DNA of 64,000 nt from Apostichopus japonicus (taxonomy: Eukaryota > Echinodermata > Holothuroidea > Aspidochirotida > Stichopodidae). This document shows positions 44,640-55,800 of this stretch, piece by piece. Both the position numbers and the translations under genes were made by a program. Under the pieces are notes generated by a model. The model worked only from the letters and a program-made list of their open reading frames with translations, did not search any database and was not told the DNA's origin. The stretch is from assembly GCF_037975245.1 (NCBI RefSeq), contig NC_092577.1, forward strand, positions 20,520,898 to 20,584,897. Reading direction: 5' to 3'. The first letter of the stretch is position 1, and each line of letters begins with the position of its first letter.

Positions 44640-45753
44640 AAAGCGGCGTGGAGCCAAGAGAATCAAAATACCATGAAGGAGCAACCAGTTCCAAAGCAGT
44701 GGGAGAAGTTGTTGCTTCAACAAAAAGCAGTTAGGTAATTTTCTCTATGAGACTTGGAGGTGCTGTGATGAATTGGAGGTGCTGTGATGAAGCAACCTTG
44801 TGTGGAGTAGAAGTGTTCATCGCCCATTGCGAACAGTGCCACAGATTATATTCAGATGGTGGGAAAACGACAAGTGAATAGGTATCTCAATTGTACTCCT
44901 GACAAGAAGAGGTTGATACAAGAATGATGCTTCATGGAAAATACATTAGTGACAAGGAGAGAGCGCACATCATAATTAAGAGCCCAGACACAGACATATT
45001 CAGCATTGGCATTGGTGCATCCGCCCGCCTCGGGAACCGTACTCTGTATTTCTACCAGTGCATTTTATGGATGCGGGAAACCCAGAGGATTGACATTGAT
45101 ATGAAAATCAGCCTAGTATATAGAGGCACTTCAGATGATCTGTTTTTTGTGTTAGAGGAGTTTGTTTGCAGGTTGTCTGGTATGAGCGACATTAACCGTG
45201 TGGATGAGGCAAGGTATAGTCTGTTTTCAACGGCCACAAGGCAGGAAGACATCATGCCACGAAACTACGATGCCCTGAAGAAGCATATACAACGCTCCAA
45301 CTACCAAGCTGCCATTTGGAGACGGTGCTTTGAGAAGCAGCCAGACATTCCATCAGCAGTTGGACATGGTTGGAAGATGATCGATGGACAGCTTGGCATA
45401 GATTGGATGGACCTGCAACCTGCTCATCAGAGAATCCTTGAACTGAGTTCCTGCAAGTGCAAGAAGTCTAAATGCACGGCCTCAGAAGCTGTGCATCTGT
45501 AGGTCTACGTTGCACAGAACTCTGTGAGTGCAAGAACTGCAACAACATGGCTCAACCAGATGATGAACCTATAGAACGAGTCCCTCAAGATGATGAGGAA
45601 GGTGATGATGGAGACTTCCATGACGATTTAAAATTGAAAATGTTTTCATCTTTTAAGTTAAGTACAAATTTGCAAATTAAAGAAAAAGTTACATGTACAA
45701 GCATGTTTCAGTTGCGTAGCTGGCCTCTGTCATCGGGAGGAGGGCAAAAATGA
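44640..45753 (+). pseudogene. Gene X C-terminal part with Cys-rich end
   Basis: Readable motifs are MMLHGKYISDKERAHIIIK, SPDTDIFSIGIG, FVCRLSGMSDINRVDEARY, RSNYQAAIWRRCFEKQPDIP, GHGWKMIDGQLGIDWMDLQP, then SSCKCKKSKCT. After a frameshift near 45475, LRCTELCECKNCNN and an acidic tail (VPQDDEEGDDGDFHDD) finish the protein at 45753. The 44924-45502 block is open for 192 codons. The D-rich 'SPDTD' region plus a Cys-rich tail is a recurrent layout in uncharacterised invertebrate transposon-like proteins. Function unknown. Confidence 0.6.
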
Positions 45754-46789
45754 ATTGTATTTCGGGTTATGGTTAGTGCGTGTGTGCAAAAAATCTTGAT
45801 TGTAACTTCTGTCTCGGTTTTTCAGGAAAGGGGGTGGGGGCATCTACACCACTGGCATGTGTGATGTTTTACGATAACGGTGGATTTATTCAGTTACTCT
45901 TTGTTGTCAAAGACAAGTACAAGATGCCCCTGAGCATGAGCAGACTTAATGAACGTTGCAGTTAATTTAGTTTGTATGTCTTAAATTGTGAGCTTGTATT
46001 GTTATTTAAAAGATGCATTTGGTTTGCATTTGATATTGAGACGTCTGCAAACCAAAGTTTCCTGGATGTACATTAAATCTGCAACAATGATGGGTACTTG
46101 CGAACTGCACATTTAAATAGTCTCAAGTCTTAATTGACTTATTGATACTCATTTTGTACCTCCTCTGCCATTTATTGTAAATCTGGATTTATTCAGAACG
46201 ACTAGCTTGGCTTGACGCAGGTTATTGTTATGCATGCCAAGTGTGATTCTATTTCTCGTGTTGCCTTTCACACATGTTGCATTTTGCATTAAGCAACAAG
46301 AGTTGCGTCAAATATGGGAAGTGCTCCACTTCTGGAAGTGGGAACTGCCATAGTCTGAAAGAGACATAAAATATCTACAATTGAAGCTACATTTCAGGTA
46401 GTGCCAAGGAGGGGACTGCTAAACATAGTTTACAAGTGCATTTGAGCCTTACAACTCTATATGCTATTAGCAGAGCGTTGCAAATATGCGAGGAGTGGGA
46501 GATCACGCTGGAAAGACGCGCCAGCAGGAAGAAAAGAATGCATGGCGAAAGAGCTCAGGATGCAGGTCAGTCTGCAAAGCAAGAAATAATGCGAATAATC
46601 AAAGGAACAATTGACGAGACTCGATGACCTCAACATAAGATTTAGTTTCCTGTTGAATGTCCAAGAACTTTTGACAGAATCAGAAAGCTATCATCAAGGA
46701 AAGCGTTGGCGACTTGTACACAATACCGACTTAATTGGAAAGGAGCTGAACAATGAATAGATTGAAGGATGATGTTTATCGTACAGTAC
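45754..46789. other. No feature recognised
   Basis: Non-coding; scattered short frames without motifs. Confidence 0.4.
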
Positions 46790-46990
46790 GGTGGTGAGAA
46801 CGTTTTCCGAACTTGCGAGTAGCAATCGAAATCCTGTTCCGGCAAAAAGAAAAAATTCGGAGCAATTTTTTGTATCCCAAAATTTGGTTGTACCAATTTT
46901 GCTCAACAAAATGACGAGTCCAAAAATGATTTCGTATTGTCGGACCATAGAGACGTCGGAACACAGAGCCGTCGGAACAAAGAGATGTCA
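46790..46990. repeat. Degenerate relic of the 16-bp minisatellite element
   Basis: Three diverged units (GGACCATAGAGACGTC, GGAACACAGAGCCGTC, GGAACAAAGAGATGTC at 46943-46988) follow an AT-rich stretch resembling the middle of 41250-41660. Confidence 0.7.
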
Positions 46991-47493
46991 ATTATTTGCT
47001 AATGCAAATAAACGCAAAATGCAGTTGCGAGTTTAAACAATGTTACAAACTCAGCAACTTACAAAAGAATACTAAGCTGTATGCGATAAATACAACAGCC
47101 TTACAAATTTCGATAATGGTAAAGTTGTTTACAAAGTTGCGAGCATCGTAATGCACTTGCAATAGTAAGAGATAGTACTATCTATGAGAGAATAAAAATA
47201 ATTATTCGGGTTAAAATGTTATTTAGTTAACTTTAATTACAGTGCATGGTACGGTACGGATATGCTTAAAGTCTATACAACGAATATCAATTTTTTTCAT
47301 GATATTATATTTACAATTGGGGGGGGGGGGGCATTTTCTACTCTTGCAACCGGGCGCCAAAACCTCTAGCTACGCCACTGCAAGGAAGTATGATTGTGCT
47401 GTTCAACCATGTTTTAGTCTTCCACAGCTTGGGCACTTGACGGAATGTTGATATAGGTTTTTTCACTTTCATTCCTTCACTTGTTGTTTGACT

Positions 47494-47850
47494 GGAATCC
47501 ATTCATTTCTGTTCTCAGCTCTGGAAGTCAAACATTGCTAGGATGCAACGAAATGTCCATCGAGAGATACTGTGCAGGCTTCTACGACAAACAATTCTAT
47601 GTAGAAAGGATGATTGCAGAGGAAGGGGAGTACTGCCAATTTAGGTTCCTACATAAAGTGTGTAACCCCTAGTGCTCGACTCTTTGATTGGCCTGCTAGA
47701 CCAGATATTGATACTGTTCATAGGCGTTTCATAATTCATGGACCGCTTCTTCTGGTTGGGAAAGGCCCTTTCAAAATTAAGGACTTTCATAAAAGAGAAG
47801 AACGCTACACACAAATGAAGCTAATAGTAGCACTGGGCAGTAATTCCTAT
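47494..47850 (+). pseudogene. Exon-like fragment of an unidentified, probably transposon-borne protein
   Basis: RYCAGFYDKQFYVERMIAEE and GEYCQFRFLHKV, then after a frameshift FDWPARPDIDTVHRRFIIHG and GPFKIKDFHKREERY. The pattern (a small beta-rich domain followed by WP..PDID.V..RF) is familiar from C-termini of uncharacterised transposon ORFs, but I cannot assign a superfamily. Confidence 0.4.
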
Positions 47851-48704
47851 GAAATGCCCAGTAAGGAAAATCCCGCGGGCCGCCGGTGGCCATAGGCGGC
47901 TAGCCGGTAGAGGACCCCTGATGGACCGCTGAGGGTTGTATACATCGTGGCAATGCTTTGAAAATTGCATCATGGGTAACTTCCATGATTGGCGCCAAGA
48001 TTGTACTTTTTAGTTGTGATGCGCAGATAAACTGGCAGATATAGGCGACACCGTACTGTTGTACGTGAAGAATCGGTGGAATTTCGCCGTCTTGACAGAA
48101 CAAAAGGTATATGTGATCAAATAAACGTAAATTATAGTAGTGTAACTAAAAACATGTATGTATTAGTTACTAGCAACGTACGCATAGCATTCAGAAGAAA
48201 TAAACGTCATTCGCTTGGAGCCTTGGTAAGCGTAACGTTAGGCTAGGCCCCTACTCCATAGGTTGCTCATAACGTAGGCTATGCACATCTAGTGCACTAT
48301 TTTGGCTAAAGTCAGCAGGCCTAGCTTGTTTTAGTGTGCGGTGCCGGTGTACGAAGCCTATGTGTTAGTCGCCAAGTGTTTGTAGTATGTAGCCTAGATA
48401 TAGGCCTCATGTTTTTTCGGAAGGTTTAAATTATTAGGCCTAGGCCTTCTATATTATGTTTCGTTGTGACTATTTCTACGGAAATGTTAGCATGATAGGC
48501 ATAGGCCCAAAGTGTTATTTCAAAAACCTAAGACCTAGCCTATGTTGAATTTGGTATTGCACACAATGACACAAACGTATATAAATTGCATGTGCACTAT
48601 AGTTTGTTCTTATACTGTCAGTCAGAAAACTCCTGACAAAATAGAGTATGGAATTTCAATTTATATGATTAAACTACAGCCAAAAATGTATGCAGCTGGG
48701 CTCG
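47851..48704. other. No feature recognised; enriched in TAGGCCTA words
   Basis: Non-coding, with repeated TAGGCCTA / AGGCCTAG words between 48240 and 48540. Confidence 0.4.
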
Positions 48705-48960
48705 AAATCAACGGTCGTCTGGTTGTCCCCGGACAAGTGACTTTTGGCTGGGACAACCATTATTTATTTTCTGGTTGTCAGCGGCACAACCACTTGCCTA
48801 CCTACGCACTTACGCTAATATACAAGCCTAAAAACATACACAGGGCTCGACATTAACGATTGCCCGGGGCAAGTAAAAAACGACCGAGCCAGCTCTCTCT
48901 TATTCTCAATTGCCCGAATGGGCAAGTGGTAACTCCGTTTGAAAACGATACATTACGAAA
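48705..48960. repeat. Two GGGCTCGA-headed short interspersed repeats
   Basis: CTGGGCTCGAAATCAACGGT (48698) and CAGGGCTCGACATTAACGAT (48841) start two related segments with complementary GACAACC/GGTTGTC and GGCAAGT/ACTTGCC words. Both look like hairpin-forming MITE-like units. Confidence 0.45.
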
Positions 48961-49047
48961 CATTGAATCAACATCGTCAGCAATGAAAACAATATTCACA
49001 CTGCATATAGCAGCGCCCCTACAATGTACATTAACTTCATTGTTATA

Positions 49048-51184
49048 AGTAAAATCATGTCAATTTACTACAAAATGTCACTCAGAAAAAAGGACTGAAC
49101 GACAAATGCGAACACCAACAATGAACTACATAGGCACACAAGCTCTTTCATACAGAGACAAGCATTTGTTCACAATGATAAATGACGTCCATGTATATGA
49201 TACACGAACAAAAAGCAAATTCTACCGTAACATTGTTAAGTCCTAAGTTTTGGAATAATTTATAACAACAAACGTGGCCAAATACATAAAATCAATAACA
49301 CATTAGCTATAACATGGAACAGGAACTTTCGAAATGACTGAATAATTTTCTTTGTGTCTACACGAATATAGGTTTGCGTTGGTTTTACTGTCAACGCTTT
49401 TGAAACTAGTATGTATAAAAACAATTAAATGTATTTTCTAAACGATAAGGCATAGTGAATGATACGAAGGAAACACACACACGCACACAAAATGTTTTAA
49501 TGTGTGTGCCAAGACTTTCACTTATCGTTTCCAATACATACATCATAATACAGCTGACCAGTATCAGCAAAGAGATAACGTACCCGGGCTATCGATCGGT
49601 TTACACGACAAAGCGTAATTTAGCAGGGCATTGTCACCTATAATTTGGCAAGTTTATACCTGTTAAGTGACGTCACACGTTTGAATACACACAGTGTGTA
49701 ACAAAACAAACAAGTAAAGTGTTGCATGAAGATTTCTTTCTAATATTTGTCGTTTCTCATACCGTGATCATTCTGTTCATGGGTTTGTACTCACATGTCA
49801 TTACGTAAGTTTGTTCTAGGTTTGGTTGATATGGCTGTTTTTTATATGTTCAACGCATTACCTAATTACGTATACTCACTGAAAGATTCTTGGGATATGG
49901 TATAAAGTGGTTACATTGAACAAACAAGCTAAAGTTGACTAAGTGAACACAGTCATTCGTAATGCCATGTTGCAAACGTCGTTGTCATACTGTATACCCA
50001 ACAACATTCTAAAGTTTTTAAGCTTGGTTTGAAAAAGAGGTTTCGTTCTGTTACGATGAAGAGTCTCTATATTTCGAGATCTAGTTTTGCGTAAAAAGTA
50101 TGTCAGTCCCTCATTATATCGTTTTCATGCATGTCCTATCCACCCAGTATATAATTTCTCACTGAAAAATGAAAAGTGTAGGACAAGTTTGACACTGATG
50201 TATGCTACTGGCGTATTAAGGAGAATCGTCAGCAGAGGACGGTGTAATTGTTTCTTCAAAATACCAACCTACAGTGAATCAATATTTGACCATGTTAAAA
50301 CAATAGACCTTCATAACATTTGAAAGGTACCAACGTATATGGTGTCCTTAAACAGTCCTAAAAATGAAGTAAAGTCGGTCAAAAATATCTACACACGATT
50401 TTCGCGAGGATAATAGCAAGAATGGAAATCGAGGAATACATTGACCTCGTTATCTCGTTCCATTGTAAAGAATACTATAGCTATCACCGAACAAAATAAA
50501 GCAGTAATTCCGCGTCTACAACTAACCTGAATATTCTGTAGGTTTTACCTCCAAACACGCACAGACGGGTGATATGCATCAATCTCATACATTTGGCAGT
50601 AATGACGATGTATGTAATGTATATGTATTAGTAAAAAACGACCAAACTAGGCCTATGCAACCATTCTTCGCATTGTTGCATTTGAAAACGCATTGAAGTC
50701 ACACACAAATACGCGACGAAAATAATGAAAAATGAGCCTAAACCCAATGGTCAGTTGATGTCAAATCCGTGTCATATCATGCATGTCAACGTTTCTTGTA
50801 GATTCAGTTTTCAGCGAGAGACTTTGTAAGCAAACCATCTTAAAACACTGAAATATTTCGATATCATGACCTAATTCAAGTCGTGTATATAAGGTTCAAC
50901 CAATGTGAATATCCTTTTGCGTAACAACTATTACTTTAATCACGCGTTCTGCTAATCCTTTTCGTTCAGATTTAAAGCTACAGAGATCTGTTATCGTTGG
51001 TTTACAAATGCTTGTCCTCTGTATGAAAGAGCTCTCGAATCCCAAAAAAAAACAGCAAACAAACAAATACCTACATCTGGTTTGCCTATCTAGTTCATTG
51101 TTGGTATTCGCATTTGTCGTACAGTCCTTCTTTCTGAGTGACATTTTGTGGACTAAAGTAGTAAATTGACATGATTTGACTTGT
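49048..51184. repeat. Pair of ~130-180-bp inverted repeats enclosing about 2 kb
   Basis: AAATCATGTCAATTTACTAC and AATGTCACTCAGAAAAAAGG at 49050-49100 are mirrored at 51100-51180, and CTCTTTCATACAGAGACAAG near 49143 is mirrored near 51010-51030. Arms differ by small indels. No coding capacity inside was recognised, so this may be a non-autonomous DNA transposon or an inverted duplication. Confidence 0.6.
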
Positions 51185-51439
51185 TTTTTTTGGGGGGGGG
51201 GGGGTTCATACTGCTATAAGTTGTATAATACCTACTTTTATAAATATATGAATACCTAGGCCTAAATATACGTTCATAAATATATAAATATATATATAAA
51301 TGTATACATACTTTAATAATTGGAAGGAATTATGAAGTATCAGTACTGCATGTAATTCATAAAGCCAGAAAGATCTATGTAAAATTCTATTAAAAAATAT
51401 GACAACTGAGATCAACCCAAAAATAATTTTCCCAAAAAA

Positions 51440-51830
51440 ATTAAAAACCCACATTAATTTTCTATTACCCCAGGTAAACCCACATGAATATTTCAAAGGT
51501 CGACACAAACTGCAAAATCATGTGGGATTTAAAAAAACAATTAGTGGGCTGAAAATCACATGTAAACTTTCATGTGGGATTTATGATAACCCAAATCAAT
51601 ATTGCAGAAAATCCCACATCAACTCCAAAATAATGTGGGATTTGTTAAAAAGCACATGAATTTCGGCTAAATCCCACATAATCTTGCAATCCTATAGTAA
51701 TATAACAAAACAATGTGGGATTTGTAGAAAAACCCCACAAACTTTCCTGATAATCCCACATAAGATTAAAAATCATGTGGGAGTTTTAAATAACCCACAC
51801 GAATTTTCCTGAAATCCCCACATACACTTG
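51440..51830. repeat. Cluster of alternating CCCACAT / ATGTGGG motifs
   Basis: About 14 copies of AAATCCCACAT-like and ATGTGGGATTT-like words alternate at 20-60-bp spacing, so the strand can form many alternative stem-loops. Confidence 0.75.
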
Positions 51831-52072
51831 AAAATCCCTCCGGATTTTGCTTATTCCTATAGGAAATGGCCGGTTTCCTATGTAAGTCAAGGGCTAATTT
51901 GACCTCTGCCTGAACAGCTTCAGCTAACTGCTGAGTCCGGAGGAGATGACGTTATGCAAAACAAGCTTTACCTGATGGCACCATCATAATGATGTCCTCC
52001 TGGAGCCCATTAAAAAGGAAAGAGACTATTACATGGCACTGACAGCAGTTGATTTTTTTTTGGGGGGGGGGG

Positions 52073-52183
52073 GGATCCCGAAAGGCGGGCCACGTAAAAA
52101 GCAACGGAACAAACTGGAGGATCTACCTAATATAAAAGAAAGCTCTGTCCTACCGACCATCAACGGTCTCCAGTTACACAGTG
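52073..52183. mobile_element. Chimeric family B fragment: 3' end (+) joined to ORF2 piece (-)
   Basis: ATCCCGAAAGGCGGGCCACG and TAAAAAGCA (to 52103) are a family B 3' end on the plus strand. The next bases (ACGGAACAAACTGGAGG onward) match the plus-strand text of 8363-8450 in B1, i.e. a minus-oriented ORF2 piece with a small internal deletion. Confidence 0.75.
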
Positions 52184-52450
52184 GTTTTTTTCTTTTTTTG
52201 ACATTGGATTACATGAACTTTATTAAACCACGTAGGTAATTACATGCTCGTATAAAACAGGATATAAGATACAAACTTTAAAACATGAACACCTAAAACG
52301 TACAGTATCAAACAATTGAAACAATATGAAAACATAAAAGTACAGTCGGAACAGAAGAAACAGCCAGACGTCCAAAGTCTTCATTGTAAAGTTTGATGAC
52401 CTAATTTCTCAAATATTGATTCGTCACGTAGGCCATTTCAAATACTTCCT
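52184..52450 (-). mobile_element. CR1-like non-LTR retrotransposon 3' UTR, copy 1
   Basis: A T-run at 52184-52199 followed by GAACTTTATTAAACC is, on the minus strand, a polyadenylation signal and A-rich tail. The body (CGTACAGTATCAAACAATTG, AGTCTTCATTGTAAAG) is homologous to 62719-62880. It is 5'-truncated and contains an intact TTAA at 52278-52281, equivalent to the Kolobok insertion site in copy 2. Confidence 0.7.
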
Positions 52451-52531
52451 ATATTATAACATTAGGTTTCTCACTAACAGTGACTAGCGTTAGGCTACAT
52501 TGGGCCCTCGTAACAATAAGAGATATAAATA

Positions 52532-52535
52532 TTAA
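52532..52535. other. Kolobok target duplication, left (TTAA)
   Basis: TTAA directly before the terminal inverted repeat; matched by TTAA at 62706-62709. Confidence 0.9.
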
Positions 52536-52553
52536 AGGAGACACAAACCCACA
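52536..52553 (+). repeat. Kolobok terminal inverted repeat, left
   Basis: AGGAGACACAAACCCACA; one mismatch (C/T at position 9) against the right copy. Confidence 0.9.
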
Positions 52554-52853
52554 ACATTTCCTTAATCCTTATGATGGAAAGATATATTATAAACACTATA
52601 CACGCCTTAGTTTATTTATAAACTGTTTAATCATATTTTGTTTCGATTTTTGAAAACATTTTTTCGCTACTATAATGAAATGTATGGGGCGCGCCATTTT
52701 GTACACCCGCCCTCAACTTAGTGACGTAGTAGATTCACTTCGTTTCTCAGAAACCAATCACTCACACAGTACATTCATATGCAGATTGTGTGTTGACAAT
52801 GGTCAAAGAAAGTTTGGAAAAAGTTTCTCAAGTTGGAAAAAAAAGTTTAAATT

Positions 52854-55800
52854 ATGCCGGAATGCCAAGCTTATGGTTGTCCAAATCGTCATGGTGCTGG
52901 AAAATCTAAGGGGAAGCGATTTTTTGTTATTCCTGACGGAAAAACTGACCCATAGAACAGAGAACTTTCCCAGAAATGGCTACATCAGATCGGGACTGGC
53001 CATACCGTGGACAACTTTACGTTCCACAAATACAAAGTTGTTTGCGAGGACCACTTCGAAGAGAAATGCTTCAGCAAGACTAATGGGAACTAAACCGAGA
53101 AAGAACTTAAAACCCGGCTCCTTTCCAACCATTTTCGTCCATCGTCGCCCGAAAGAAGACCACTGTCGAGCACTGCGCCTTCTGAAAAGATCAGCGAAAC
53201 AGGTGAGGCCTAACGAAAGTCGTTTGTTTATATCGCGCAGTACATCGGAGTATATCATTAGGCCGCCGATTTGTGAATGATGTGGGGTTAAAAGTTGGAT
53301 ATTTGTATATGAATTAATGTAGAAAAATCATTTGTTTTGCATATCGTCACGTATTCATTAAAAAATTACCCCGATATAATTCTAATATTAACGCTAAGAT
53401 AGCAGTAAGTTAGTACAGTGCATAGCTTCTCATGGCACTAGTACAATAGGCCTACATTGATTCTGTTAGTAGTATAGTACAGTGCACAGCTTCACATGGC
53501 ACTAGTAGTACAATAGGCCTACATTGATTCTTTCAATTGAAAGGTGTGAAAACAAAACAAAGAAAATCATTGCAAACTTAACAAGGGCTTATCTTATGTT
53601 GTCTGATGTACAACTGTTAGCATTGTTAATACAAGTTTGTCTAAGTTTTTAATTGTGTAATGAACCACAGGTGAAAAGAGTTTACTTTTTGGGATCATTT
53701 CCTGTGAAGGGTGTATTATAATTGAGCAGGGGTGGGATCATGATACTGTATCTGAGGATAATGTAAGATATTTACTAGAAATATCCTCCATAAATATAGG
53801 TAGCTCTGTTAGGGACGTGTTGGAATAGTTGACTGTGTTTGTTCCCAAGGTTAAAACTGAGCAATGTCCATGTAGGTGGTTCAAGGGTATCCAGAAAGGG
53901 AGGTGCACTTTCCATATTTCTGGAAGCCATATTTCTAAAGAAAAAAAAAAGGGTCACAACATCAAACTGATCACGGGGGGGGGTGCACATCCCCCAGTCT
54001 ATCGCTTATATACGATGGCCCTGGGTTGACGGCACATTATGATTTCACAAAATTTGGCTTAGAATATAAACAAAACACAAGCTTTATGGGGGTGACGTTC
54101 CCCCTCTGCCCCCCCCCTCCCTGGAGGTGGTACACTAGTTACAACAGCCGTGGATATAATGATATATCCACGGAGGTGATCGACCAGTGCTTTTGGCAAC
54201 AACAAAATATCGGTGCCGTGGATATAATGTGCACCAAATTTTTATATCCACTGTGCAGCTGCCGTGGATGTAATGTGCACAAAATTCTTATATACACAGC
54301 CACCTTTGTTGCGTTCCCTCAGTCGCTCCTCGATTAACTGCCTTCAAGCCAAGTATTGAATTTTTTTCTCTTATAGAAGTTTGTGGACCATTTTTTATGT
54401 CGTCTTCCTCCTCCTCATACTTCTCCCACTCCCCCCTAGAAAAAAAGATAATAGAACAAAATTAATAGCCCTTTTTAGACCACATTAACCACTTCTTTTA
54501 GCAATACTGGAAAATTGTTACTGTTTATTCCCCTCCCCTCATTCATGGCGATCTCAGTTGGATCTTAGTATGGCTTGATGGGAATTTTTAACCCATAAAC
54601 TGCTCCTACTTTACCATGTTTCATGTTTTTTTTAAATTTTTCTAATGTTTATGTTTTTATACTTTTTTTTGTAGGAAATCAATCAACCTTTGACAGCAAA
54701 GGATCAGCCACCTTCAAAGAAACTGTGTCAGCCATTACACTGTTCACCTAAGGTATTAAAATTTGTAATTTTGTCTGTTTATAATTTCTTTTATTGTTTT
54801 ATGTCAAAGTTACTGCAGTACCATAATCAGACTTTGATTTTTTTTCTTTTTGGGGGGGGGGCACATGTATACAAAATTGAAAACAAATGGTCACTAGAGC
54901 TAATTGTTCCAAAAAATGAAGTATTAGCTGATTAATCAAATATAAAAATTGATTATGCTGTAATCATTCGATGTTTAAAAGTGCTTCAATTCAAACAAAA
55001 ATATTGTTATCATATTTCAAAATTCCAAAACTTTTCAGATTTGATCACCCTCTTGAAACATTTCTACATAGCACTTCAAGCTGACACACATGAAAATTCA
55101 AGAGCTGTATATATTAAAAATTTATTACTTTGACTGCAGTTAATGTAAATTTCATACTTGTTCCTGGAATTGAGGTTTCATTAAGTAGTGATTTTGTATT
55201 GAAACTAAATGTTTTAATTCTCTTATCAACAGGGAGTTTCCAGTCTATTGGATCCACCTGCTGAGGTTCTTTCCCCTGCTGTCACACCCACAACTGCTGT
55301 AACACGGATCACTCAGCAATTCATACCTGTAAGTTTGGCTTTTACTTGTTCTCAGATTTACACTATGGGTTTATTGTTTGCATCCCTAATAAGATTCTGA
55401 GGTTTGAAATAAAGTAGGGAATGTCACTGAAAAATTAAAATATACACAACAGCCCTCAACTCGATTTCAAAAAGGGGCCCTCCAAGAGTGGATCCAGAAA
55501 ATCATCTAAGAGTAATAATTTCCATAATTTTCTAAAGAGCTCCAAAAAAATGTCACCGCATTTAATAGTGGTTATGAATTCACAATTTAAGATTATTTTT
55601 TCATGGGCTGTAAGTGGGAAAGTCTCCCGTGGATCTACCCATTAGGCTCGCTAGTTAATCTCTGGGCTCGTTTTAAATCTCAGAAAGAAACCATAAATAA
55701 TAAGGTCATCCTTAAAATATTGTTAGCTTTGGAGTAGCCCAGTCGGTTGCAAAATTTGGGTATGTAGGCAATTTTTTTTGTTAACCAACTTCAAAATTTA

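Noticed and set aside
54026-54337. Open frame in transposase intron 1
   Set aside because: No motif; proline run comes from C-rich sequence; it lies between well-bounded exons that join in phase without it.
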